Positions 46,334 to 55,464 of a DNA stretch of 64,000 nucleotides are shown here, piece by piece. Origin of the DNA: JAFGOM01 sp964605795 (GTDB lineage Archaea > Halobacteriota > Methanomicrobia > Methanomicrobiales > Methanospirillaceae); assembly GCA_964605795.1 (NCBI GenBank), contig CAZSDZ010000006.1, positions 1-64,000 on the forward strand, read 5' to 3'. A program made the position numbers and the translations under genes. The notes beneath the pieces are model-generated. The model was not told the origin of the DNA. It did no database searches and saw only the letters and a list, made by a program, of their open reading frames with translations. The stretch's first letter is position 1. Each line of letters opens with the position of its first letter.

Positions 46334-47130
46334 CCGCAGCTGACACTCCGGATGAGTTCACCAGCCCGGATCATCTCACGCATATGGCACAGGGTCTCAT
46401 CTGTCCTGGTTACCCAGGCAATGGCCTCTCTCTCTTCATCTCCCGGTTCAAGGATCCGGTCCACTCCTCCGTTCTTCATAACGATCCTCCTGCCTGAAAG
46501 GAGTGAGATTAAGGGGTCGTGGGTGACAAAGATCAGGGATTTTCTGTGGTTCTTTAAACACGAGATCACCCGCTCTTTGAAAATTCCTGCATTCTCAACT
46601 TCATCAAGGAGGACGATGGGTGCATCTGATATAAGAATCGCATCAGCGATCATCAGAGACCGGGTCTGACCCCCGGAAAGTGAGGTCATCCGGGCTGCAG
46701 CGGTTATTTTTTCACCGGTAAACTCGTTTGCAAGGATAATGGTCCGGTTGATAACACCGGCCCCATCCATCTTTCGTGATCTGACATGCATTGCTAAAAA
46801 TTCCTGCACCGTGAGATCTGAGAGGCATTTGGTATTCTGGGTGATTAACGCAACCGGCTTTTGTGCTGGGTTCCTGATAAAATGCTCAGGCGGATATGTT
46901 CCGTTTACAAGAATCGTTCTTTTCGTGATGGTATCATGGTGTGCAAACATCTCGATATCAGAGATAAAAGCACTTTTTCCCGAACCCGTGGGTCCGACAA
47001 TTGAGAGGGTATCGCCAGGAGAGATAACAATCCTGTCAAATCCTTCCGGTTTCCCGTCCCGGGTAATTCCGGGAAGGATGGTTATCTCTACGATCTCCTG
47101 GAGTTGCATAGGAAGTATTGGGTGCACCAA
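46330..47130 (-). CDS. Soluble ABC-type ATPase at the head of the coenzyme M operon
   Basis: The 266-residue protein has Walker A IVGPTGSGKSAFISDIE, Q-loop-like VALITQNTKCLSDLTV, signature SLSGGQTRSLMIADAI, Walker B PIVLLDEVENAGI and the switch histidine FVTHDPLISLL. No permease gene is near, so it is probably not a transporter. In methanogens, ABC-type ATPases without membrane partners include activation factors of methyl-coenzyme M reductase; a role in protein or cofactor maturation is possible by analogy. It is the first gene of the six-gene unit, which has 4-bp overlaps at most junctions. Confidence 0.85.
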   Translation of the reverse strand: MVHPILPMQLQEIVEITILPGITRDGKPEGFDRIVISPGDTLSIVGPTGSGKSAFISDIEMFAHHDTITKRTILVNGTYPPEHFIRNPAQKPVALITQNTKCLSDLTVQEFLAMHVRSRKMDGAGVINRTIILANEFTGEKITAAARMTSLSGGQTRSLMIADAILISDAPIVLLDEVENAGIFKERVISCLKNHRKSLIFVTHDPLISLLSGRRIVMKNGGVDRILEPGDEEREAIAWVTRTDETLCHMREMIRAGELIRSVSCG

Positions 47131-47217
47131 TCTTTAATAATTTGCTAATGAAACTTACTATTTGCCCAATAAGGTAAATAATCAATAAAATACTATTGTA
47201 TAAGGTTAATTTTATTC

Positions 47218-47367
47218 ATGGTTATGTATTCGAGGCAGGATCTCAGGGATATTATACTCATCATTATTCTCACTCTCTCTATCAATCTTCTCAATCTTCT
47301 TTTTATTCCCCCCTCCATCGCCCTATCCGCAATATTAAATAGTCTTTCATCCCTCTACCACATATGA
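47218..47367 (+). CDS. Tiny membrane protein overlapping the S9 peptidase start
   Basis: A 49-codon ORF (ATG 47218, TGA 47365-47367) encodes RQDLRDIILIIILTLSINLL and a second hydrophobic patch, so it has one or two membrane helices. Its stop overlaps the peptidase ATG (47364) as ATGA, the usual sign of translational coupling. The start of the sequence resembles the first helix of DUF1616 membrane proteins, but it is much too short for that family, so it may be a truncated copy. Confidence 0.35.
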   Translation: MVMYSRQDLRDIILIIILTLSINLLNLLFIPPSIALSAILNSLSSLYHI

Positions 47368-49664
47368 CAGATCGATCCCTGTACTGTACTATCGCAATTA
47401 TCTGCAGTTTCCTTGTTTTTTGTATCATCCCAGCCATGGCGGTAGATACATTCAGAAATATCCCGCCGTCAGAGATAGCAATGACAGAATTCTACTACCC
47501 TGACAATGTCGTGAGCCATATCTATCACGGTGATATTACCCCGCAATGGATACGGGATGACCTTTTCTGGTATACTGACCGGGGGAGGAGAACAACCGAT
47601 TACATCCTTTGTAACACAACGACCCAAAAAAAAACTCTTCTCTGTGATACCGTCCGGTTTGCCTCATCTCTCTCTTCTGCAAGCGGCAAACCCGTTGATC
47701 CGGCCCATATGCCGGTAACGATAACCGCGATTGCGCCGGACTTAGATTCCTTTACCTGTACTGCATTCGGAAGTATATGGACCTGTAATCTTTCGGATTA
47801 CCGGATAACCGAAGATATGCTGCCCGGACCGGTGAATGCCGGGATACGTTCCCCTGATATGCACTATATTGCCTACGTAGAAAAGAATGATCTCTCCCTG
47901 TATGATACAAAAAATGGAATGAGTTCCCGGCTTACCACTGACGGGACCGATGATTATTTTTACGCGATGCGATCTGAAACGGTCAGTTACCCGGTGACAG
48001 AAGAACGACTCGGCGAGTATCCTGTTCCCTATCTTGTCTGGTCTCCTGACTCAACAAAGGTAAGGACCTTCCACGTAGACCAGCGGAAGGTGAATGAGAC
48101 CTGGCTTGTGCAGGATGTTCCGGAAAACAACACGATAAAGCCAGTTCTGTACTCCTACCGGTTTGCCTGTCCGGGTGATGCTGCTATTCCCCAGTATGAG
48201 CCGGTGGTCATCAATATCCTGACCGGTACAGTTACCCGGGTAGCAGGAGATCCCCAGCCCGAGGTGTCCATGATGGATACCGAGGAGTACCTCCTGCAAT
48301 GGTGGGATGAGACCTCTGATACCATCTGGTCGCTCGGGATAGAACGGGGCGAGAAGACCATCTCATTGAACAGGGAAGATCCCCATACCGGTAGCGTTAC
48401 GAGGTTAATTACCGAGACCGGAGCAACCTATCGCGAGACGAATCTTGCGTATGCGAGCAGGCCGAATATTGCCGTTACCGTATCGGGCGATATCATCTGG
48501 TTCTCAGAACGGGACGGATGGGGTCATTTGTACCGGTATGACGCTTCTGGAACCTTAAAAAACCAGATAACGAAAGGCGAATGGGTTGTCAGGGAACTCC
48601 TTGGGATCGATGAGAACCGGCAGCTGATCTACTTTACTGCAAGCGGACGCGAAGAAGGAAACCCGTACTACCATTACCTGTACCGGATTCGGACAGACGG
48701 GACCGGCCTGCAGGTGCTCACCCCCGAGAACGGCGATCACGAGATATCTCTCTCGCCTGATACCAAAACGTTTGTTGATTCCGTATCCCGGGTTGATCTC
48801 CCGACCATCACCCGTCTCTGTTCTGCTGACGGGAACCGCCTGATGCACCTTGCAACTGCCGACATATCAGATCTGACAGCCCTTTTGTGGGAACCACCGG
48901 AACAGGTATCGTACAAGGCCCGTGACAAATCAACGGATCTCTATGGTCTTTTGTTTACACCGCCTAATTTTGATCCAAAAGGCCTGTACCCGATCATCGA
49001 TATCGTCTATCCCGGTCCGTACACAACCATCACCTGCTCTTCGTTTCCTGATGACCTAAGCTGGAACGCAAAGATATTCTGGACCGGCCAGATGCTTGCA
49101 GAGCTGGGATATGTTGTTCTAACGACCGACGGGCTTGGTACCGCATACCGTTCCAAACCATTTCATGACGTAAGTTACGGACACCTGAGTGATTGCGGAC
49201 TGCCGGATCATATCACGGGACTTGAGCAGCTCAAAAAAACCCATCCCTACCTTGATCTCTCACGGGTTGGCATTTATGGCAAGTCTGCCGGCGGATTCAT
49301 GGCAGCACAGGCAATGCTTACGTATCCCCGGTTCTTTTCGGTTGGTGTAGCTGCATGTGGCAACTATGACAGCAGATTGTATGCATCCTTCTGGGGTGAG
49401 AAGTACGAAGGAATGCCTGACGGGTATAACTACGAGGAGCAGGTCACCAAAGAAAAGGCAGCAAATCTCTCTGGAGATCTGCTTCTTATGACCGGTGATC
49501 TCGATGATAATGTTCACCCGGCGATGACCTTACAACTGGCAGATGCCCTGATACAGGAAGGCAAAATCTTTGATCTCGTGATCCTCACGAATGAGAACCA
49601 TAATGTGAACTACGAGCCGTATTATCTCAGACGAATGATACAGTTTTTCGTTAATAATCTCTGA
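47364..49664 (+). CDS. Exported S9-family peptidase (dipeptidyl-peptidase IV-like)
   Basis: The 766-residue protein has a signal sequence (about 1-25), an N-terminal beta-propeller region (about 50-500) and a C-terminal alpha/beta-hydrolase domain. The catalytic triad is visible: nucleophile in GIYGKSAGGFMAAQAM (Ser641), Asp714 in GDLDDNVHP and His746 in NENHNVNYE. IDIVYPGPYTT and TTDGLGTAYRSKPFHD are typical of the DPP-IV branch. It should remove dipeptides or cleave after Pro/Ala outside the membrane. It stands apart from the coenzyme M operon and is divergent from it. Confidence 0.93.
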   Translation: MTDRSLYCTIAIICSFLVFCIIPAMAVDTFRNIPPSEIAMTEFYYPDNVVSHIYHGDITPQWIRDDLFWYTDRGRRTTDYILCNTTTQKKTLLCDTVRFASSLSSASGKPVDPAHMPVTITAIAPDLDSFTCTAFGSIWTCNLSDYRITEDMLPGPVNAGIRSPDMHYIAYVEKNDLSLYDTKNGMSSRLTTDGTDDYFYAMRSETVSYPVTEERLGEYPVPYLVWSPDSTKVRTFHVDQRKVNETWLVQDVPENNTIKPVLYSYRFACPGDAAIPQYEPVVINILTGTVTRVAGDPQPEVSMMDTEEYLLQWWDETSDTIWSLGIERGEKTISLNREDPHTGSVTRLITETGATYRETNLAYASRPNIAVTVSGDIIWFSERDGWGHLYRYDASGTLKNQITKGEWVVRELLGIDENRQLIYFTASGREEGNPYYHYLYRIRTDGTGLQVLTPENGDHEISLSPDTKTFVDSVSRVDLPTITRLCSADGNRLMHLATADISDLTALLWEPPEQVSYKARDKSTDLYGLLFTPPNFDPKGLYPIIDIVYPGPYTTITCSSFPDDLSWNAKIFWTGQMLAELGYVVLTTDGLGTAYRSKPFHDVSYGHLSDCGLPDHITGLEQLKKTHPYLDLSRVGIYGKSAGGFMAAQAMLTYPRFFSVGVAACGNYDSRLYASFWGEKYEGMPDGYNYEEQVTKEKAANLSGDLLLMTGDLDDNVHPAMTLQLADALIQEGKIFDLVILTNENHNVNYEPYYLRRMIQFFVNNL

Positions 49665-49832
49665 AATCCTTTTTTGGAAGCTGATGAAATCCCTTTAATT
49701 CGGGAATGGCAGGGCAAAACGGGTATAGCTTAAATTCTTCGGTAAAGAAGTCAGTCTGTATATCTGGTCTTTCCGTCTAATGGTGCGGTATGAGATAGTG
49801 TCAGAGTGATACAGAGATATCCGGCTAATTGA

Positions 49833-50585
49833 TTATTTATTGATAAATGGTCCCTGATTCTCATTTGATTCCGGTGTAACCGTTTTACCCTGGTAATCCT
49901 TTTTGGTATACGAATATCTGTCTGAAATTCCCCCTTTCAGTACGATATAATACCATTCATAGATGGTCTTCCAGAATCCAAATTGATCGTAGCGGCGAAA
50001 ATCAAATCCGACCTTCATATCCGGAACAAACCTGACTTTCCCTTCCTTTCTCATCCGCACTGCGATCTCAAGATCATCCCCGGCATCAAATATCCGGTAC
50101 ATGCCTGCCCGCAGTAAGGCATCCTTGCGAAAGGCAGTGTTACATCCAAGGGTATAGTAATACAGATGAGTCAGTGCGCCAAATCGCATCAGGCCGTTAA
50201 AGAGAAGGGCATATCGTTTGTTCTTCTGCGTATCCTCGATGGGTGTGACCGGGCCGAATGCAAGGACAACGCCGGGATCCTGAAAGCTTGTAATGGTATT
50301 CTCAATCCAGTCGGGGGAGACAATACTGTCTGCATCCGTGGTGACGACCAGATCAAACCGTGACCGTAAAAACCCGTCGTTGCGTGCTCCTGCCACCCGT
50401 TCAGACTGCTGGATAAAGACTACATCTGCATAACGAGCAGCGATATCACGTGTTTTATCAGAGGAATTGCCGTCAACAACGATTATCTCGTATACCTCTC
50501 TTGGGATCGTCTGGTTTTTCAGAGCAAGAAGACATCGTTCTATGCGGTCTTCTTCGTTATAGGATGGGATTATCACTGAGATCAT
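49833..50585 (-). CDS. Family 2 glycosyltransferase
   Basis: The 250-residue GT-A enzyme begins ISVIIPSYNEEDRIERCLLA and has EIIVVDGNSSDKTRDIAA, RVAGARNDGFLRSRFD, and the D-x-D-type VVTTDADSIVSPDWIE. FRKDALLRAGMYRIFDAGDD is the usual acceptor-side ED motif region. No C-terminal membrane helices are seen. It probably transfers a sugar to a lipid or glycan precursor at the membrane. It is divergent from a flippase-like gene (50895-51953), a common pairing in surface glycan loci. Confidence 0.9.
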   Translation of the reverse strand: MISVIIPSYNEEDRIERCLLALKNQTIPREVYEIIVVDGNSSDKTRDIAARYADVVFIQQSERVAGARNDGFLRSRFDLVVTTDADSIVSPDWIENTITSFQDPGVVLAFGPVTPIEDTQKNKRYALLFNGLMRFGALTHLYYYTLGCNTAFRKDALLRAGMYRIFDAGDDLEIAVRMRKEGKVRFVPDMKVGFDFRRYDQFGFWKTIYEWYYIVLKGGISDRYSYTKKDYQGKTVTPESNENQGPFINK

Positions 50586-50894
50586 GGTATCAGGTCAGGG
50601 AAACGTCCTGGTTTTATTGTGGTTTACTTATGAGCTCTCATGTCAGAAGAAATATCTCAAAGGACAGGGACGAATAAAAGTGGAGATGATGCACGGGCCA
50701 TGGAGATAAAGCTCCCTGACCTGTTCTTTTTGACTGTCGGCTCTCTTCTTCGTTCTCATCCCCCGGGTTTTTCATGGAATAATCATATCATTCATTCAAT
50801 AGCCTGATATACTCATTCACCCTTATTTACAAGCACGAAGGTACACCCGTCCGTCAGCCTGCATACAAGGAACATTGTGCCGGAGATATGAATC
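50586..50894. other. Divergent intergenic region, no gene seen
   Basis: This spacer must contain the promoters of the glycosyltransferase (minus) and the flippase-like gene (plus). I see no clear TATA box or repeat. Confidence 0.35.
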
Positions 50895-51953
50895 ATGAGA
50901 TTCTCTTCACGTAGCCTGTTTGTAATCTCGTTGCTCTTTAGTTTTTCAGTTATTGCGATAATCTTTGCAACAACGTTTACTCCGGAGACGATTGAGTACA
51001 TCGTTACGTTCAATGTTTTTTTCCTGCTTCTGGCCATCGGGTTTCGCCTCCTCGCACTCATCCTCTGGGGGGTCAGAATACAGCTTCTCTCTTCCTCCCT
51101 TGGATACCGGATAGGTCTTGTATATGCAGTAAATATGGTTCTTGCCGGTCTCCTTGCCGGAACGATAACGCCAGGTCAGGCAGGAGGAGAACCGGTCCGA
51201 GTACATGAACTGTACCGTGCTGGGGTAAAAGTTGGTGACGCATCTGCGGTTGTGATCATGGAGCGGGTCCTTGACGGGGTGGTATTGACTCTCATGGGAG
51301 TTGTTATCATGATGATGGCAGGATCGGTCTGGAATACCTTTAGTCTCTCATTACAGATTCTCATCATCGTTGCCTGGATCTTCCTTGTCAGTGTTCTTCT
51401 CGTGCCTTTCCTTGCTATCAAATACCCTGTCCGGATGAAATCGTTCTTGATCCGACTGGTCTCCTGGACTGTCTGCAGGTTATCACGGACACGGTTCGCT
51501 TCTCCTTCTTTGTGTGAGCGGGCAGATACCGAAATTGACAATTTTTTCTCGAGTATTACCCGGTTTACCGGATCTGCAGGGTGGGGACTTGTTGCAGGAG
51601 GAGTAACAACCGCTCTCTTCTGGGTAACCGAATTTCTGGTTGCATCAGTCATTCTCATGGGACTTGGACTGGATCCTTATATTCTGCTCTCCTTCTTCTT
51701 CCAGATTATTATTGCCATTGTTATGATGATCCCCCTCACCCCCGGTTCATCAGGTATCACTGAGTTATCAACCTCTTCCCTGTATTCCTTGCTGGTTCCG
51801 TCCGCAATGCTTGGAATTTTTGTGCTGCTCTGGAGGTTTGTGACCTTCTATATGAATATTATTCTTGGATCAATCTCAGGATCGCTCATTGTCCACCGGG
51901 AACTGAAGAGAAGGGGATCGATAGAATCAGAAAACGGGATAGAAAAGGAGTAA
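50895..51953 (+). CDS. Flippase-like membrane protein (LPG synthase TM/UPF0104 family)
   Basis: The 352-residue protein has about eight membrane helices. It carries the family's ALILWGVRIQLLSSSLGYRI, the GTITPGQAGGEPVRVHELYR box near residue 93, VVIMERVLDGVVLTLMGV, and the late MMIPLTPGSSGITELSTSSL. These are the signatures of the lysylphosphatidylglycerol-synthase membrane domain without the synthase domain. Archaeal members are thought to move lipids or lipid-linked sugars. GGAGAT precedes the ATG. It faces the GT2 gene. Confidence 0.85.
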   Translation: MRFSSRSLFVISLLFSFSVIAIIFATTFTPETIEYIVTFNVFFLLLAIGFRLLALILWGVRIQLLSSSLGYRIGLVYAVNMVLAGLLAGTITPGQAGGEPVRVHELYRAGVKVGDASAVVIMERVLDGVVLTLMGVVIMMMAGSVWNTFSLSLQILIIVAWIFLVSVLLVPFLAIKYPVRMKSFLIRLVSWTVCRLSRTRFASPSLCERADTEIDNFFSSITRFTGSAGWGLVAGGVTTALFWVTEFLVASVILMGLGLDPYILLSFFFQIIIAIVMMIPLTPGSSGITELSTSSLYSLLVPSAMLGIFVLLWRFVTFYMNIILGSISGSLIVHRELKRRGSIESENGIEKE

Positions 51954-52097
51954 GTAAGAAAAGTAACTTCGCTTTGCCATAGATGCAAAGCAGGTCTCTT
52001 TTTTAGAAGCACGGATAGATTAAACTCAGAAAAGACCAACCCGTTTTTTAAAGAGCATCACTGCAGCGATAACAGGTTCCGGGTAAAAAGGGAAGTA

Positions 52098-53822
52098 TCA
52101 ATGCAGTGTCCGCACTGCATAATCCATTGCTCCTTTTGCAAATGAAGAGACAGGAGGCTTATCTTCCGGGTTGATGATGCAGTCAATCACGGTGGGTTTT
52201 CCGCTGGCAATCGCTTCCGGTAAAACCCGTGCCAGTTCTCCCGGTCTCGTGATGGTAATACCCTCTGCTCCGAGAGATTGGGCAAGAAGTGCAAAATCTA
52301 TTTGTTTAAACCGGGTGAGAATTGTCTCATCGCCAAGAGTATATGACTGCATGGTATGGATGAGCCCTAAGAGTCCGTTGTTCATAATGACCCAGACCAC
52401 GGGAATATCATAATTCACCGCTGTAGCTATCTCCATTCCGTTCATGCAGAAACACCCGTCACCGACTAGAGCCACTACCGGGCGTTTCGGTGCTGCCAGT
52501 TTCCCCCCAATAGAGCCGGCCGTTCCGTATCCCATGGTCAGGAGGCCGAATGGTACAATGAACTGACCAGGTTTTTGTATCTTTAAGTAATGCAATGCCC
52601 AGACAAGATGGCTGCCAACATCACAGAAGAGGATTGCATCAGGAGGAAGTCCTTCTTGCAGGTCGCGAATCAGGCGGGGGGGTCTTATCGGAACCTCCTC
52701 ACTGTTCATGAGGTCAGGGTCTTCAACCATGGGGTGCCGGCTCTTGTACTCCTGAAACTGATCTGCTCTCTTCTGTATACTCTCTTCTTTCTCATCAAGG
52801 TACCGCAGGGCCCGGAACGATATCTCTGAGATAACGGTCTGTGCATTTCCGATGAGTGCAATATCAGGACGATAATTGATCCCGATTATGGTTGGATCGA
52901 TATTGATGTTGATAAAGCACCGGGATGGAAGGAGAGCCGGATCCCATGAGAATGTAGTTGTCTGGTTAAGGCTCGATCCGATGACAAGGAGAAGATCCCT
53001 CTCCTCTGACCTGATATACTCAAACGCCAGCGGTGATCCGCCAAACCCGAGGACACCAAGGGCAAGGGGATGGTCTTCCGGGAACGCTCCTTTTGCTTTC
53101 GGGGTTGTCGCAACCGGGATCTGGAACATCTCAGCAAGCTCACGGATCTCATCGCAGGCTCCTGAACTGACTGCTCCCGTCCCGATGAGAATGACCGGTG
53201 ATTCTGCTTTACAGATCTCCAGAGTAGCATCAATCACCCGTTTGCGATCAAAATATTCTGCTGGTGGAGGGATGAACGGAAAAACAGGAAGGGTGACATC
53301 AACCGTCTCATTGAGGATGTCTTTTGGAAGGCTCAGATGGACCGGCCCTTTCCTGCCACTCATGGCATAAATAAATGCCTGCTCGATATCATACTGTGCA
53401 GCAAACCGGGATGAGAGCATGGTACTGCTTTTTGTGACCGTCTCAAACATCCTGACAGAATCAAGACCGATTCCTGTGGAATCCTGTAAGGTTCCCTTTT
53501 TATTGGTGTAGGTCGGTATCTGGCCGGTAAAAACTGCTATGGGAATCCCGTCAACATACGCACCTGCAACCCCTGAGATGAGATTTGTTACTCCCGGGCC
53601 TGATGTTGAGAAACACGCTCCCGGAGTCCCTTTTACCCGTGCATACCCGTCAGCCATAAAGGCTGCTCCCTCCTCATGCTTGGTGAGAATCTGGGTGATT
53701 GAACTCTTTTTTCTCCCGGCAATCAGGAACGGTTCAAGGGTGAGACCGGGAATCCCAAAAATATGGGTCACTCCCTGCATCTCCAGGTATTCATAGATAA
53801 GTTCAGCTACGGTGCATTTCAT
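52098..53822 (-). CDS. TPP-dependent enzyme, acetolactate synthase-like
   Basis: The 574-residue protein has the three-domain build of the acetohydroxyacid-synthase family: TPP_N (about 1-170) with the catalytic glutamate in ILTKHEEGAAFMADGYARV, a central domain (about 190-325), and TPP_C (about 380-545) with VALVGDGCFCMNGMEIATA and VIMNNGLLGLIH. Its linkage to a STAS gene, instead of a regulatory ilvN-type subunit, argues against a biosynthetic acetolactate synthase. The substrate is a 2-oxo acid or related compound and is unresolved. The start ATG overlaps the STAS stop by 4 bp. Confidence 0.88.
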   Translation of the reverse strand: MKCTVAELIYEYLEMQGVTHIFGIPGLTLEPFLIAGRKKSSITQILTKHEEGAAFMADGYARVKGTPGACFSTSGPGVTNLISGVAGAYVDGIPIAVFTGQIPTYTNKKGTLQDSTGIGLDSVRMFETVTKSSTMLSSRFAAQYDIEQAFIYAMSGRKGPVHLSLPKDILNETVDVTLPVFPFIPPPAEYFDRKRVIDATLEICKAESPVILIGTGAVSSGACDEIRELAEMFQIPVATTPKAKGAFPEDHPLALGVLGFGGSPLAFEYIRSEERDLLLVIGSSLNQTTTFSWDPALLPSRCFININIDPTIIGINYRPDIALIGNAQTVISEISFRALRYLDEKEESIQKRADQFQEYKSRHPMVEDPDLMNSEEVPIRPPRLIRDLQEGLPPDAILFCDVGSHLVWALHYLKIQKPGQFIVPFGLLTMGYGTAGSIGGKLAAPKRPVVALVGDGCFCMNGMEIATAVNYDIPVVWVIMNNGLLGLIHTMQSYTLGDETILTRFKQIDFALLAQSLGAEGITITRPGELARVLPEAIASGKPTVIDCIINPEDKPPVSSFAKGAMDYAVRTLH

Positions 53823-54202
53823 CGTTCTCTCTCCTTTGTTGGAATGGTTCTATCAATCCCTTCTTTTTCTGTCATAGCGGTTATTGCTGCGGATTCAGTT
53901 GGATATATCAGAAAGACCCTGGAAAATCCTGATATATCACATATTTCACGCACGTATTTTGACATGCAGCACAATATGATAGTTCCTCCGGTCTTTTTTC
54001 CCGTTTTCTGGGCAGACAATAGTGCCCGTAGGCCAATACTTGAGATATAACTGGTCTCTTTGAAATTACAGAGTATCATGGAATGGAGGGGAATTAACTC
54101 TGTAAGAGTTCTTTCAAAGTCGGGAGAAGATTTTGAATCTATCCGGGAAGGGGTGTAAAACACCGGGATAGATCCCATACAGCAGGTAGTATCTGATCTC
54201 AT
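53819..54202 (-). CDS. STAS-domain protein
   Basis: The 127-residue protein is a single STAS (anti-anti-sigma) domain. After a short beta start come LIPLHSMILCNFKETSYISS, IGLRALLSAQKTGKKTGGTI and VREICDISGFSRVFLIYPTE, the strand-helix order of SpoIIAA-like proteins. In the S-S-I-G-L motif the residue aligned with the usual phosphorylated Ser is Ile or ambiguous, so phosphorylation is uncertain. It is translationally coupled to the TPP enzyme (ATGA). A SpoIIE-type phosphatase is encoded at 32476-34392, a potential partner. Confidence 0.8.
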   Translation of the reverse strand: MRSDTTCCMGSIPVFYTPSRIDSKSSPDFERTLTELIPLHSMILCNFKETSYISSIGLRALLSAQKTGKKTGGTIILCCMSKYVREICDISGFSRVFLIYPTESAAITAMTEKEGIDRTIPTKERER

Positions 54203-54433
54203 GATGCATCTCTAAAAGACAGGATAATGGATAGTTCGCAGGTATGATGCATAAGGATATCGTATTTTTTGTATGTTCGTTGTGATCGGGATCTTGAACG
54301 ACTACGAGTAATTACCTGCAAAAAGCGCTTTGAATAATCATATCATTGATATACGGTAATTATCTCAATGGGAAAGAAAAAAGGATGAGATAGAAGGATC
54401 ATTGTGTTCTTGGAAAAAGGTAAGCGAGCCTAA

Positions 54434-55219
54434 TTATGACACAACAGGTTCTTTTATCTCTTCTTCTTCGACTATTGCCTCCGTTTCTTCAGTCTCTGCC
54501 TCTGCGCCTTCACGTAAGGGGTTGGTGTCAATCGGGTTTGGAGCATCGATTACCTTCTCCATCTCCTCTTCTGAGATCTCTGCATTGTACTCTGGCATGT
54601 TAAAGAGTGCTTCATCCATCTCTTCAGAGAGTTCTGAAGAGATCTTCTCTCCGGTAAACGGAGCCCAGGTTCCGTCAGCATACGCAAAGATGCCCTCCAT
54701 CGTGGACTCGTTGAAATCAAAGGTCATTGAGAAGGCTCCGGCGTTGTTAAATGGCTGGAATGTCGGCTCCTGCCACCAGAGTCCCAGCACGTTTGGTGTC
54801 GAGTTCCCGGTAAAGTTGCCCTGCAGGTACCCCTTGTACCCGTCGACCTCGTACATGCCTCTGAGGATGTCGTCACCGGTCAGTTTCAGGTACAGCGGTC
54901 CGAAGAGATCGGTCTCCCATTCCCCGGTTACATCCTCAATCTCGGTCTCGTTTGCAAACAATCGTATCCTGTTCCATGAACTCATGGAGAAAAATCGGTT
55001 GTACATGCCTCCCCAACCTGGGAATCCTCCTGCAAGTCCCATAGCCCCTGACATGATCTGAGTTGCTGACTGAAATCCGCTTCCAAAGGGTCCAGACCAC
55101 ATGCTCTGCTGGTGTGAGAACGAAGAATAGCCCCCGGGAAAGAACCAGGCCGATGCAGTTCCTGTCAGTGTGCATAGAACGAGAAGTCCGATGAACACTT
55201 TAATCATTGTTCTGTTCAT
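54434..55219 (-). CDS. Exported beta-domain protein, array member C (no Cys repeat)
   Basis: Starting at ATG 55219 (MNRTMIKVFIGLLVLC, matching the starts of the other members), the 261-residue protein has a signal sequence (about 1-24), a Gly/Ser/Phe-rich stretch in place of the Cys-rich repeat, then the shared C-terminal domain: RLFANETEIEDVTGEWETDL, FGPLYLKLTGDDILRGMYEV, GLWWQEPTF and FSMTFDFNESTMEGIFAYAD. The tail is acidic (Glu-rich). The domain has the G-x-W...G-x-L-x-L...G-x-Y...G-x-W beta pattern of small secreted domains. A TATA box sits about 29 bp upstream. It is the distal and most divergent member. Confidence 0.75.
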   Translation of the reverse strand: MNRTMIKVFIGLLVLCTLTGTASAWFFPGGYSSFSHQQSMWSGPFGSGFQSATQIMSGAMGLAGGFPGWGGMYNRFFSMSSWNRIRLFANETEIEDVTGEWETDLFGPLYLKLTGDDILRGMYEVDGYKGYLQGNFTGNSTPNVLGLWWQEPTFQPFNNAGAFSMTFDFNESTMEGIFAYADGTWAPFTGEKISSELSEEMDEALFNMPEYNAEISEEEMEKVIDAPNPIDTNPLREGAEAETEETEAIVEEEEIKEPVVS

Positions 55220-55242
55220 ACGATAGTATTTCCTGGTATCGG

Positions 55243-55253
55243 TATTAAATATA
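55243..55253 (-). promoter_or_regulatory. TATA box for array member C
   Basis: On the minus strand TATATTTAATA is centred about 29 bp before ATG 55219; the transcript would be leaderless or nearly so. Confidence 0.5.
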
Positions 55254-55464
55254 CCTTTCCTCTTTTTCAATCCATTGTTCTCTCTTTGATTTGTTGGTAA
55301 AACTAAATTTCAAGTGAGAAACCAGACGAGATCGAATTTCAGGTCATGAATCACATTATTCCTCCCATGGTAAAAAAAGAGTATCATCAGGAGGATAAAC
55401 AGGAAAAGTTTCATTAAAAAAAGTGAATGGATGAGAGTTCGTCTGAGAAAAAAAATTTCTTATT

